From Acidobacteriota bacterium (GTDB taxonomy: Bacteria > Acidobacteriota > Vicinamibacteria > Vicinamibacterales > JACQTH01), in the NCBI GenBank assembly GCA_016178075.1, contig JACOUA010000450.1, positions 1 through 37,503 of the forward strand: a stretch of 37,503 nucleotides of DNA, in the 5' to 3' direction. Both the position numbers and the translations under genes were made by a program. This document shows positions 16,534-24,821 of this stretch, piece after piece (positions within the stretch are counted from its first letter, which is position 1; every line of letters starts with the position of its first letter). The notes beneath the pieces were generated by a model. It was not told the DNA's origin, did not search any database, and saw only the letters and a program-made list of their open reading frames with translations.

Positions 16534-19500
16534 ATGAGTGACGATCTCCTCGCGGTCAAGCTGACGCTCGTGCGGGCCCGCGCCCGCTGGATTCGCCTCA
16601 CGGCGACCAGGGCGGTGGGACGCTGGTCGTCTGCCGTCGCCCTCGTACTGTTCACGGCGCTCATCGCGTATTGGCTGTTGCTGCCCTCGGACGGCTGGTT
16701 GCTGACGCTGGCGGCGATCGCCGTGGCGGTCGCTGCCACGCTCCTCGTGCTGGCCGCGCGCGCCGTCTGGCCTTCGCCCACGAACCGTCAGGTCGCTCGA
16801 TTCATCGAAGAACAGTGCCCCGAGCTCGAAGATCGGCTCGCGAGCGCGACCGACTGCGAGACGTCGACCGAGCTGCGAGGGGTCATGGGCCCGCGCGTCA
16901 TGGCGGACGCAGCCAGTCGGGTCAGGGACCTCGATCTCGATCGTGTCGTGAAACGCGCGGCGATCCACCGAGCCAGCGGCCTGACCGCCGCGGCGGTGGC
17001 CGTCCTGTGCCTCGTCGGCTACGTCGGTCGAAAACCGGCCGCCCGCGCGATTGACCTCGCGTCGCTCTACGCCTTTCCGGGCCACGTCCGGATCGAGGTC
17101 TCACCAGGTCATGTTCGTCTGCCCGCCGGCCAGGCGCTCGTGGTCAGCGCGCGCGTGACGGGCGCGCGCCAGGTCAGCCCCAACCTGGCGCTGGTCAGCG
17201 GGTCGGCGCGTCGCGGTCTGCCCATGCGTCGGGCGACGGATCCCGACAGGTTCGAGATCACGCTGGGCGGCGTCACCGCCGACTTCAAGTACGCCGTCGA
17301 AGCGGGCTCCGCCCGCTCCGCCGTGTACGACGTGACCGTCGTCAACCCGCCCAGAGTCGAGCGGATCGATCTGCGCTACTCGTACCCGAAGGCCTTTGGC
17401 CTCGAGCCGAGGGTCGAGCAGAACGGCGGTGACATCTACGGGCCTGCCGGCACGAAGGTGCAGATCGACGTGCACGCCGACAAAGCCCTGCGGGCGGCCG
17501 CGCTCGTGCTGGCGGACGGCACGCGCGTGCCGCTCTCGACCGGGTCTGGAACGACCGCGCGGACCGAGGTCGAGCTGACCGAGGACACGTCGTACCGGGT
17601 GGCGTTGAACGATCAGGACGGCCTGACGAGTCACGGCGACACGGAGTATTTCATCCGTCTGCTGAACGACCGCCCGCCCGACGTGCGCATCCTGCAGCCG
17701 GCCGGCGACACCCAGGTCACCGCCCTCGAGGAAGTCACGATTGAGGCGCGCGCCGACGATGACCATGGGATCGATCGATTCGATCTGGTCTACGCGGTGA
17801 GAGGGGGGAACGAGAAGGTCGTGCCGTTCCACTTCGATCGATCGCAGCCGACGGCCGAAGGCCGCCAGGTCGTGTTCATGGAGGATCTGGGCGTCAAGCC
17901 CGGTGACTTCGTGACCTATTTCGCGCGCGCGCGCGACGTCAGTCGCGGGAAGCGATCGACCGAAGCCAGAAGCGACATCTTCTTCCTGGAAGTCAAGCCG
18001 TTCGACGAGGAGTTCTCGCTGGCCCAAAGCCAGGCGATGGCTGGCGGCGGGGGCAGCAGCGCGTTCGACGACCTCGCGGCGGCCGAGAAAGAAATCATCA
18101 TCGCGACCTGGAAACTCGATCGCCGTGCGCTCGGCGGGCAGGCGGGGCGATCCGCGGACGATGTCCGGGCGATCGCCAGCGCGCAGGGTCAACTGCGCGT
18201 GAAGACGGAACACGCCGCTCAGGCGCAGGGCGGCCTGAGCGCCGGGCGTCGCCGGCGGCCGCGGGCGCCCGGCGAGGAGCCGACGAACGAGAACCCGCTC
18301 GGGCTGGCGGTCCAGGCGATGACTCGTGCGGAGTCGTCGCTCGGCAGCCTTGACACGAAGGGCGCGCTGCCGCACGAAATGGAAGCGCTCAATCAGCTGC
18401 TGAAAGCCCAGTCGGAGATTCGGCGCTTCCAGATCAGCCGGCAGCAGGCATCTGGCGGGATGGGCGGCTACGGGCGGCAGGGACAGGATCTGTCGGCGCT
18501 CTTCGACCGCGAGCTCCAGCGGCAGCAGCAGACCAACTACGAGAATCCGAACACCTCGGAGCAGCGCCGGGACGACGCGACCAACGACGCGCTCGACAAG
18601 GTCCGCGAGCTCGCCCGGCGTCAGGACGAACTGGCGAAGCAGCAGCAGGATCTGGCGCGTCAGAAAGAGCAGGTCAGCGCTGAAGAACTGAAGCGGCAGC
18701 TCGAGCGGCTCACCCGCGAGCAGAGCGAGCTTCGACGCCAGGCGGAGGAGTTGTCGCAGCAGATGGCCCGGCAACAGAGCCAGGGCCGGGGAGAGGGCAA
18801 GTCAAAATCCGGAGGCGGTTCGAGCGGCCGGGGCGACAACAACGAGAACGGCCGCATGAAAGACATCTCGGAGGAGATGCGCAACGCTGCGAGCGATTTG
18901 CGGCGCGAGGATCTGGAGCGCGCGAGCGAGCGCAGCGGGCGCGCGGGCGAGATGCTACGTCAGCTCGAGCGCCAGCTCGGCGACAAGCAACCAAACGAGC
19001 GGGCGCGGCGCTTGGGCGACGTGCAGCTCGAGGCGCGACAGCTCGCCGACGCGCAGCAGCGTGTCGCGTCGGAAGTGAGCCGGATGACGAAGGGAACCAG
19101 CGCGGACGAGCTCCGCCGGCTGGCCGGCGAGAAAGATCGTCTGGCGGATCGGACCGAGGCGCTGGCCGAGGCGGTCAAGCGCGCGGCCCACGGCATTCGG
19201 GAACCGAACACCCCGAATGCCGAGGCGCAGGCGCTCGGCGATGCCGTGAAGCAGCTGGAGCGCCAGCAGCTCGATCGGCGGATGCGTGAGTCGGCCGGGC
19301 GGCTGAGGACCCAGGGCGAAGCGGCCGCGTCGCAGGGCCAGGGTGAGCCACGGGCAGGGCAGCCGCCGACGCAGCCGCGCGTCAGCGAGGCCGACGCCCG
19401 GAACGAGCAAGAGCTCCTGCAATCGTACGAACGGCTGGCCGATCGGTTGAGCGGCGCGACGAGCCGGCTGGACAAGGATACCGATCGCCTGTCCGACAAC

Positions 19501-20070
19501 ATGGCAAGGACACAGGAGCTGCGGCAGCGCTGGGAGCAGCTTTCACGCGACCAGCAGCGGCTCCGCGATCAGGCCGCGCGCGGTGGGGGACCGGACCAGG
19601 GCGCGAGGCAGTCAGGCGCCGCCTCCGGGCGTGAAGGATCGAGCCAGGGGCCCCCCGGCGGTGCTCGGGGCGGGCGCGAAGGCAGCCAGGGATCCAGCGC
19701 GGGTCCGGGCGGGAGCAACGATCTGGCCCGTCTGCGCGACGAGCAGCAGCGTCAGATGCGCCAGGCCGAAGAGCTCATGGACGAGCTCCGGCAGATGAAT
19801 CCCGGCCTGTCCGGACGCACGCCCGAAGGTCAACAGATGGTGACCTCGGCGCCGGGCACCGAAGCGTTCAAACAGGACTTCTCGAAATGGGATCAGCTTC
19901 GCAAGGCGATCGACGCCGCGCTCGAACAAACCGAACGGAGCTTGTCCCAGAGCCTGCGCGAGCGGCAGGCGAAGGATCGCCTGAACGCCGGTGCGGGTGA
20001 CCACACGCCGGAGCAGTACAGAAAGCTGGTCGAGAAGTACTATCAAGCGCTCGCCGCGAAGAAAAAATAG
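16534..20070 (+). CDS. DUF4175-like large membrane-anchored coiled-coil protein
   Basis: 1178 aa; two N-terminal TM segments, beta-rich middle, long Q/R/E-rich coiled coil, C-terminal 'GAGDHTPEQYRKLVEKYYQALA'. Confidence 0.75.
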   Translation: MSDDLLAVKLTLVRARARWIRLTATRAVGRWSSAVALVLFTALIAYWLLLPSDGWLLTLAAIAVAVAATLLVLAARAVWPSPTNRQVARFIEEQCPELEDRLASATDCETSTELRGVMGPRVMADAASRVRDLDLDRVVKRAAIHRASGLTAAAVAVLCLVGYVGRKPAARAIDLASLYAFPGHVRIEVSPGHVRLPAGQALVVSARVTGARQVSPNLALVSGSARRGLPMRRATDPDRFEITLGGVTADFKYAVEAGSARSAVYDVTVVNPPRVERIDLRYSYPKAFGLEPRVEQNGGDIYGPAGTKVQIDVHADKALRAAALVLADGTRVPLSTGSGTTARTEVELTEDTSYRVALNDQDGLTSHGDTEYFIRLLNDRPPDVRILQPAGDTQVTALEEVTIEARADDDHGIDRFDLVYAVRGGNEKVVPFHFDRSQPTAEGRQVVFMEDLGVKPGDFVTYFARARDVSRGKRSTEARSDIFFLEVKPFDEEFSLAQSQAMAGGGGSSAFDDLAAAEKEIIIATWKLDRRALGGQAGRSADDVRAIASAQGQLRVKTEHAAQAQGGLSAGRRRRPRAPGEEPTNENPLGLAVQAMTRAESSLGSLDTKGALPHEMEALNQLLKAQSEIRRFQISRQQASGGMGGYGRQGQDLSALFDRELQRQQQTNYENPNTSEQRRDDATNDALDKVRELARRQDELAKQQQDLARQKEQVSAEELKRQLERLTREQSELRRQAEELSQQMARQQSQGRGEGKSKSGGGSSGRGDNNENGRMKDISEEMRNAASDLRREDLERASERSGRAGEMLRQLERQLGDKQPNERARRLGDVQLEARQLADAQQRVASEVSRMTKGTSADELRRLAGEKDRLADRTEALAEAVKRAAHGIREPNTPNAEAQALGDAVKQLERQQLDRRMRESAGRLRTQGEAAASQGQGEPRAGQPPTQPRVSEADARNEQELLQSYERLADRLSGATSRLDKDTDRLSDNMARTQELRQRWEQLSRDQQRLRDQAARGGGPDQGARQSGAASGREGSSQGPPGGARGGREGSQGSSAGPGGSNDLARLRDEQQRQMRQAEELMDELRQMNPGLSGRTPEGQQMVTSAPGTEAFKQDFSKWDQLRKAIDAALEQTERSLSQSLRERQAKDRLNAGAGDHTPEQYRKLVEKYYQALAAKKK

Positions 20071-20082
20071 GAGCTCGCTTGT

Positions 20083-20143
20083 AGTTGTCAGTTGTCAGTT
20101 GTCAGTCAGGATGTTGTGAAAACTGAAAACTGAGAACTAAAGA
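20083..20143. repeat. Repeats (GTTGTCA)n and (CTGAAAA)n
   Basis: gttgtcagttgtcagttgtcagtcagg ... gaaaactgaaaactgagaactaaag before ATG 20149. Confidence 0.7.
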
Positions 20144-20148
20144 CTTGC

Positions 20149-22383
20149 ATGATGCATTTCGCCAACCCCCTGCCCTGGTGGGCGGTCGTTCTCCTGGCGG
20201 CCTTCGTTTTGCTGGTCGCCTACGGCGCATACGCGCGCCCGCTGGTCCCGCTCTCGCGGTGGCGGCGGCTCACGCTGTCCGCCGTTCGGGCCGTCGCCCT
20301 GGGGCTGCTCGTGCTGTTCTTGTTGAGACCCGTGGTGTTCGTTCCGCCGCCCCTGGCCCGTGCCGCGATCGTCCCCGTGCTCGTCGACGTGTCGCAGAGC
20401 ATGGCGCTGACCGACGTCGGTGGCCGGCGGCGGATCGACGCGGCAGCCGATCTGGTGAAGACGATCGTTCCGGCGCTGAACCATGAGTTCCAGACCGAGA
20501 TTCTGACCTTCGGCGAGCGTGTCGAGTCCGGCAACGCGTCGACGCTGACGGCACGCGCTCGTCGGACCGACTTGAGCGGCGCGCTGCGCGACCTGCACGC
20601 GCGATACCGCGGCCGGACCGTGGCCGGCATCGTCCTCGTCACCGACGGCGGTGAGACGGGGATCGTGGATCCGGCGCAGGTGGCCCAGGATGGGCCCGCG
20701 GTCTTTCCGGTCGGTGTCGGCAGCCCCGAGGTCGCGCGCGACCGCGAGGTCGTGGCGGTAACGGCAGGCGACGCCGCGATGTCGTCCAGTCTCGTCGACT
20801 TGAACACGACGGCCGTCAGTCATCAGCTCGGTACCGGTCCGATCGAGTTGAGGGTGTTGGCCAACGGGCGTCTCGTGGACATGCGCCGCGTGACGCCGGC
20901 CGCCGACGGGTCGCCAATCAGCGAGAGCTTCTCGGTGTCGCCCGCGTCCAACGCGGCCACCCTTTACACGGTCGAAGTGCCCGAGGCGCCGGGCGAGCTG
21001 GCGCCCGAGAACAACCGCCGCAGCGTGCTGGTGCCGCCCGCGGGTCGGCGGCGGCGCGTGCTGGTCGTCGAGGGCGCGCCCGGCTTCGATCACACCTTCC
21101 TGAAGCGGGCGCTCGCGGCCGATCCCGGCATCGAGGTCGATTCCGTCGTCCGAAAGGGGGCCAACGAGCAGGGACAGCCGACCTATTTCGTGCAGGCCGA
21201 CACCTCGCGCGCCGCGGCGCTCTCGAATGGGTTTCCGGCGTCGAAGGAAGCGGTCTTTGCGTACGATGCCTTGATTCTCGCGAACGTCGAATGGGATTTC
21301 TTTTCGGCGGCGCAGTTGGAGATCGCCGCCGACTTCGTGGGCGAGCGCGGCGGAGGCGTGCTCGCCCTGGGCGCCCGATCCCTTACCGAGCGGGGGCTGG
21401 TGGGGTCGCGCCTCGAAGAAGTCCTGCCCGTCGAGCTGAGCGATCGGCGGGGCGGGCCGGTGCAGATCTCGCACACGATCCTCGATCCCGGCGTCCGGAT
21501 TCAGCAGAACCGGGCGGTGCTGACGCCGGATGGCGTGCGGCATCCGGTCATGCGCCTCGGGCCGACCGAAGACGACACGCGCCGGCGGTGGGAAGCGCTG
21601 CCGGCGCTGTCGGGCAGCGCACCGCTTGGCGACGCGCGGCCCGGCGCAACCGTCCTGGCCGTGACGGGCGGGACGGGCAACGTCGTCAGGCCGCTCGTGG
21701 CCGTGCAGCGCTACGGTCGTGGGCGCTCGATGGTCTTCGGCGGGGACGCGTCCTGGCGCTGGAGGATGATGCTGTCCTCCGACGATCGCACGCACGAGAT
21801 GTTCTGGCGGCAGGCCGCGCGCTGGCTCGCGAGCGGCGCGCCCGACCCGGTGACCATCGCCCCGGTGAGCGGCGCGGCCCCCGGCGATGTCGTGTCGCTC
21901 GACGTGACCGCGCGTGACACCACGTTCGCGTCCGTGGCCGACGCCTCGGTGACGCTTCGGATCGCGCAGCCGGGCGGCGAGGCGCAGGAGCTGACGACGG
22001 CGTTGAGCGATGCGGTCGCGGGGCGCTATACGGCGTCGTTCAAAGTCGATCGCGCGGGGGTGTACCGCGTCACCGCGGAGGCACGGCGCGGCACGACGCG
22101 CCTGGGGACGTCGGAGCAGTGGATCCTCGTTGGAGGCGCGGAGCTCGAAATGTCGGATCCGAAGCTCAACGAAGATCTGCTGCGCCGTGTGGCCATCACG
22201 AGCGGTGGCCGGTATCTGACGGCCGATCGCCTCGCGGACCTACCCCGTCTGCTCGAGCGAACGGCCCCGCCGCCGCCGGCCCCGGAGCAGCGCGACCTCT
22301 GGCACAACGGTTGGAGCTTTGCCGCGATCATCCTGCTGCTGTGCGGCGAATGGACGCTGCGCCGCCGTTGGGGCCTGCGATGA
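20149..22383 (+). CDS. VWA domain / glutamine-amidotransferase-like membrane protein
   Basis: N-terminal TMs, MIDAS 'VDVSQSM', 'RRRVLVVEGAPGFDHTFLKRAL', 'DFVGERGGGVLALGARSL'. Confidence 0.8.
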   Translation: MMHFANPLPWWAVVLLAAFVLLVAYGAYARPLVPLSRWRRLTLSAVRAVALGLLVLFLLRPVVFVPPPLARAAIVPVLVDVSQSMALTDVGGRRRIDAAADLVKTIVPALNHEFQTEILTFGERVESGNASTLTARARRTDLSGALRDLHARYRGRTVAGIVLVTDGGETGIVDPAQVAQDGPAVFPVGVGSPEVARDREVVAVTAGDAAMSSSLVDLNTTAVSHQLGTGPIELRVLANGRLVDMRRVTPAADGSPISESFSVSPASNAATLYTVEVPEAPGELAPENNRRSVLVPPAGRRRRVLVVEGAPGFDHTFLKRALAADPGIEVDSVVRKGANEQGQPTYFVQADTSRAAALSNGFPASKEAVFAYDALILANVEWDFFSAAQLEIAADFVGERGGGVLALGARSLTERGLVGSRLEEVLPVELSDRRGGPVQISHTILDPGVRIQQNRAVLTPDGVRHPVMRLGPTEDDTRRRWEALPALSGSAPLGDARPGATVLAVTGGTGNVVRPLVAVQRYGRGRSMVFGGDASWRWRMMLSSDDRTHEMFWRQAARWLASGAPDPVTIAPVSGAAPGDVVSLDVTARDTTFASVADASVTLRIAQPGGEAQELTTALSDAVAGRYTASFKVDRAGVYRVTAEARRGTTRLGTSEQWILVGGAELEMSDPKLNEDLLRRVAITSGGRYLTADRLADLPRLLERTAPPPPAPEQRDLWHNGWSFAAIILLLCGEWTLRRRWGLR

Positions 22384-23345
22384 GGCGCGCGCTCGTTGGT
22401 GTCGTCCTCGTCTGGCTCGTCGTCGTGGCGGCCGCGCCCGCGCTGGCCGGCGAGCGCTACGCGCTCATCGTATCTGGCGCCAGCGGCGACGAGAAATACG
22501 CGCAGACCTACGACAAGTGGCGGGCGCAGCTCTCGAAGCTGCTGACGGGGAAATTCGGGTTCGATGCCGCGCGGGTCGTCGTCTTGTCCGAGGCCTCCAC
22601 GCAGCCCGGGCTGACCTCGACGGCCGAGAATCTCCGTCGCACCGTCGGGTCGCTCAAGGCCAGCCTGGCGGCCGACGACCTCCTGTTCGTCGTCCTCATC
22701 GGGCACGGCACCTACGACGGCACGATCGCGAAGTTCAACCTGGTCGGCCCGGATCTGGACGCGGAAGGCTGGCGCGCGCTCTTCGACGGGCTGCGCGGGC
22801 GTCTGATTCTCGTGAACACCACGGCCAGCAGCTTCCCGTTCCTCGATGCGATCTCCGGTCCCAATCGAATCGTCATCACGGCGACCGACTCGCCGGCGCA
22901 GCGCTACGAGACGACCTTCCCCGAGTTCTTCGTGAAGGCCATGGACGACCCGACGGCGGACCTCGACAAGAACGGCCGCATCTCGCTCCTCGAGGCCTTC
23001 ATCTACGCGAGCGCGGGGGTGAAGCAATACTACGAGCAGCGCGGACAGCTCGCGACCGAGCGGCCGCTCCTCGACGATGACGGGGATCATCGCGGCAAGG
23101 AGGCCGGTGCGCCGGGCCCGGACGGCGCGCTCGCCGGCAGCACGTACTTCGATCGCGACCTGGGCGCCAGCGCCGCGGGTGGCGCGTCAGCCGAGCTCGT
23201 GAGGCGCCGCGATCGACTCGTCGCCGACGTGGAGCAGTTGAAAGGCAAGAAAGGATCGATGAAGGAGGAGGAGTACTACGCCGCGCTCGAGAAGCTGCTG
23301 GTCGAGATTGCGATGATCGGCAGACAGATAAAGAGTGGATCATGA
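22380..23345 (+). CDS. Caspase/C13-legumain-like protein, probable pseudo-peptidase, with EF-hand-like loop
   Basis: ATG overlaps previous stop (ATGA); signal peptide; 'ERYALIVSGASGDEKYAQTYDKW', 'VVLIGHGTYDG', 'LILVNTTASSFPFL' (no Cys), 'DLDKNGRISLLEAF'. Confidence 0.7.
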   Translation: MRRALVGVVLVWLVVVAAAPALAGERYALIVSGASGDEKYAQTYDKWRAQLSKLLTGKFGFDAARVVVLSEASTQPGLTSTAENLRRTVGSLKASLAADDLLFVVLIGHGTYDGTIAKFNLVGPDLDAEGWRALFDGLRGRLILVNTTASSFPFLDAISGPNRIVITATDSPAQRYETTFPEFFVKAMDDPTADLDKNGRISLLEAFIYASAGVKQYYEQRGQLATERPLLDDDGDHRGKEAGAPGPDGALAGSTYFDRDLGASAAGGASAELVRRRDRLVADVEQLKGKKGSMKEEEYYAALEKLLVEIAMIGRQIKSGS

Positions 23346-23522
23346 GCATTGCGGATTGTGGATTGCGGATTGGCGATTGATTGTTGAATGCTGATTGACG
23401 ATTGTCGACTCAAGAACGATTGGACGGAATTCATAGGAATTCTCCTCAATCGTCCTTCATTCGGCAATCAACAATCCTCAATCGACAATCAATCCGCAAT
23501 CTCCAATCCACAATCGACAATT
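23346..23522. repeat. Large imperfect inverted repeat of GATTG(CG/TG)-type heptads between convergent genes
   Basis: attgcggattgtggattgcggattggcgattgattg ... caatcaatccgcaatctccaatccacaatcgacaat. Confidence 0.8.
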
Positions 23523-23523
23523 C

Positions 23524-24183
23524 TCATGATTGCCAGTATTTCCTGTCCTTCTGTTTGAAACCAAACACCCCGACCGCCCCCGCCGCAAACCCCGCCACGT
23601 GAGCCCAGAACGCGATGCCGCCGGTTCCGGACTGGACCCGCATCGCGATCGAGCCGGCCCCGCTCAGCAGCTGCATGATGAACCAGAAGCCCAGGAAAAA
23701 GACCGCCGGCACCTCGACGACCTCGAGAAACACGAAGATGGGGATGAGCGTCAGGATGCGTGAGTGCGGGTAGAGGACGAAGTACGCGCCCATCACGCCG
23801 GCGATGGCGCCGCTCGCCCCGATGGTCGGGATCGCCGACTCCGGATCGACCAGTACCTGGGCGATCGCCGCGACCGTCCCGCACAACAGATAGAACACGA
23901 AGTAGCGCCCATGGCCCATGCGGTCCTCGACGTTGTCGCCGAAGATCCACAGATACAGCATGTTTCCGAGAAAGTGCAGCCAGCCGCCGTGCAGGAACAT
24001 CGACGTGAGGACCGTGAGCCAGGTGAAGTCGGCCGGCACCACCCCGAAGCTCGTGATGAACGCCTGACGGGGGACTTCCGGCAGCGAGAGCTCGAACACG
24101 AAGGCGAACGCGTTGATCGCGATGAAGCTGACGGTGACGATCGGTGCCGTTCGGGAGGGGATGACGTCCCGCAGGGGAATCAT
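23524..24183 (-). CDS. Rhomboid family intramembrane serine protease
   Basis: MIPLRDVIPSRTAPIVT..., 'FLHGGWLHFLGNMLYLWIFGDNVEDRMGHGRYFVFYLLCG', 'GASGAIAGVMGAY', 'AHVAGFAAG'. Confidence 0.95.
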   Translation of the reverse strand: MIPLRDVIPSRTAPIVTVSFIAINAFAFVFELSLPEVPRQAFITSFGVVPADFTWLTVLTSMFLHGGWLHFLGNMLYLWIFGDNVEDRMGHGRYFVFYLLCGTVAAIAQVLVDPESAIPTIGASGAIAGVMGAYFVLYPHSRILTLIPIFVFLEVVEVPAVFFLGFWFIMQLLSGAGSIAMRVQSGTGGIAFWAHVAGFAAGAVGVFGFKQKDRKYWQS

Positions 24184-24190
24184 CGTTGCC

Positions 24191-24196
24191 AGTATA
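24191..24196 (-). promoter_or_regulatory. Candidate -10 (TATACT), 7 nt upstream of rhomboid ATG
   Basis: Reverse strand TATACT-ggcaacg-ATG. Confidence 0.5.
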
Positions 24197-24276
24197 GCCC
24201 CGGAGTTTGGCGCCTGCTCGGGTGCGCGCCGGCATCGAGCCTTCCCGGATTTTGGACGCCCATCGATGGTGTTCGG

Positions 24277-24282
24277 TATAAT
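24277..24282 (+). promoter_or_regulatory. Candidate -10 (TATAAT), 7 nt upstream of ATG 24290; weak TTGGAC at 24252
   Basis: TATAAT-cacacca-ATG. Confidence 0.55.
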
Positions 24283-24289
24283 CACACCA

Positions 24290-24589
24290 ATGAGTGGTGG
24301 GCGGGTACGGCGCAGCCGCGGCGGGGTGCTCGCGCGTCTGGTGCTCGGCACGTTCGTCCTGGTCCTGCTGACGGGGCCGTTCCTCCACCACGACTTCGCC
24401 TGCCATCAGAAGTCGTCGACACACTGCACGTCCTGCATGTCGAGCCCGTTCGCGGCGGGCGTCGAGCACTCGTGGGCTCTCACGCCCCTCCAGCTTCCCC
24501 TCGTCGGCCCCCTCCACCGTGAATCGGTGCAGGCCGCCGGCGCGCTCATCGCGTCGCAGCTCCCGGGTCGCTCGCCTCCGCATTCCTGA
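24290..24589 (+). CDS. Small membrane protein with His/Cys-rich motif (DUF2946-like size and layout)
   Basis: 'LARLVLGTFVLVLLTGPFLHHDFACHQKSSTHCTSCMSSP'; upstream of metal transporter genes. Confidence 0.5.
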   Translation: MSGGRVRRSRGGVLARLVLGTFVLVLLTGPFLHHDFACHQKSSTHCTSCMSSPFAAGVEHSWALTPLQLPLVGPLHRESVQAAGALIASQLPGRSPPHS

Positions 24590-24619
24590 CAAAGTTCGCC
24601 CAAGCCGCCGAGTGACAGT

Positions 24620-24643
24620 GAAGCTTCGATCTGTCGAAGCTTC
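24620..24643. repeat. Perfect 10-bp inverted repeat, 4-nt loop
   Basis: GAAGCTTCGA TCTG TCGAAGCTTC. Confidence 0.85.
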
Positions 24644-24702
24644 GTGACTGGCCTGAATCGGAAGCACGCTACCCGCCCTTCAGGTGGCGCAAGGCGGCGT
24701 AA

Positions 24703-24797
24703 CGCGGGTCTTCAGGCCCGCGACGCCCGGGCGGACCTCAAGGTCCACCCTAACCTGCTGCGACAGGCGGGCGGCTCGCGGAGCTGAAGCTCTGCGC
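24703..24797. repeat. Cassette of three GC-rich palindromes
   Basis: CGCGGGTCTTCAGGCCCGCG (24703-24722), GGCGGACCTCAAGGTCCACCC (24730-24750), GCGGAGCTGAAGCTCTGCGC (24778-24797). Confidence 0.8.
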
Positions 24798-24821
24798 CAC
24801 ATCGGTAGCCGGGAGGTGTGA

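Noticed and set aside
17101-18774. 557-aa minus-strand ORF
   Set aside because: Antisense shadow of the DUF4175-like gene; Leu/Arg-rich mirror of the Q/E-rich coiled coil.
20137-21795. 552-aa minus-strand ORF
   Set aside because: Antisense to the VWA/GATase-like gene; no motifs.
23346-23522. CRISPR array suggested by GATTG/CAATC repeats
   Set aside because: Repeat unit is only about 7 bp, with no spacers of uniform length and no cas genes; it is an inverted heptad structure.
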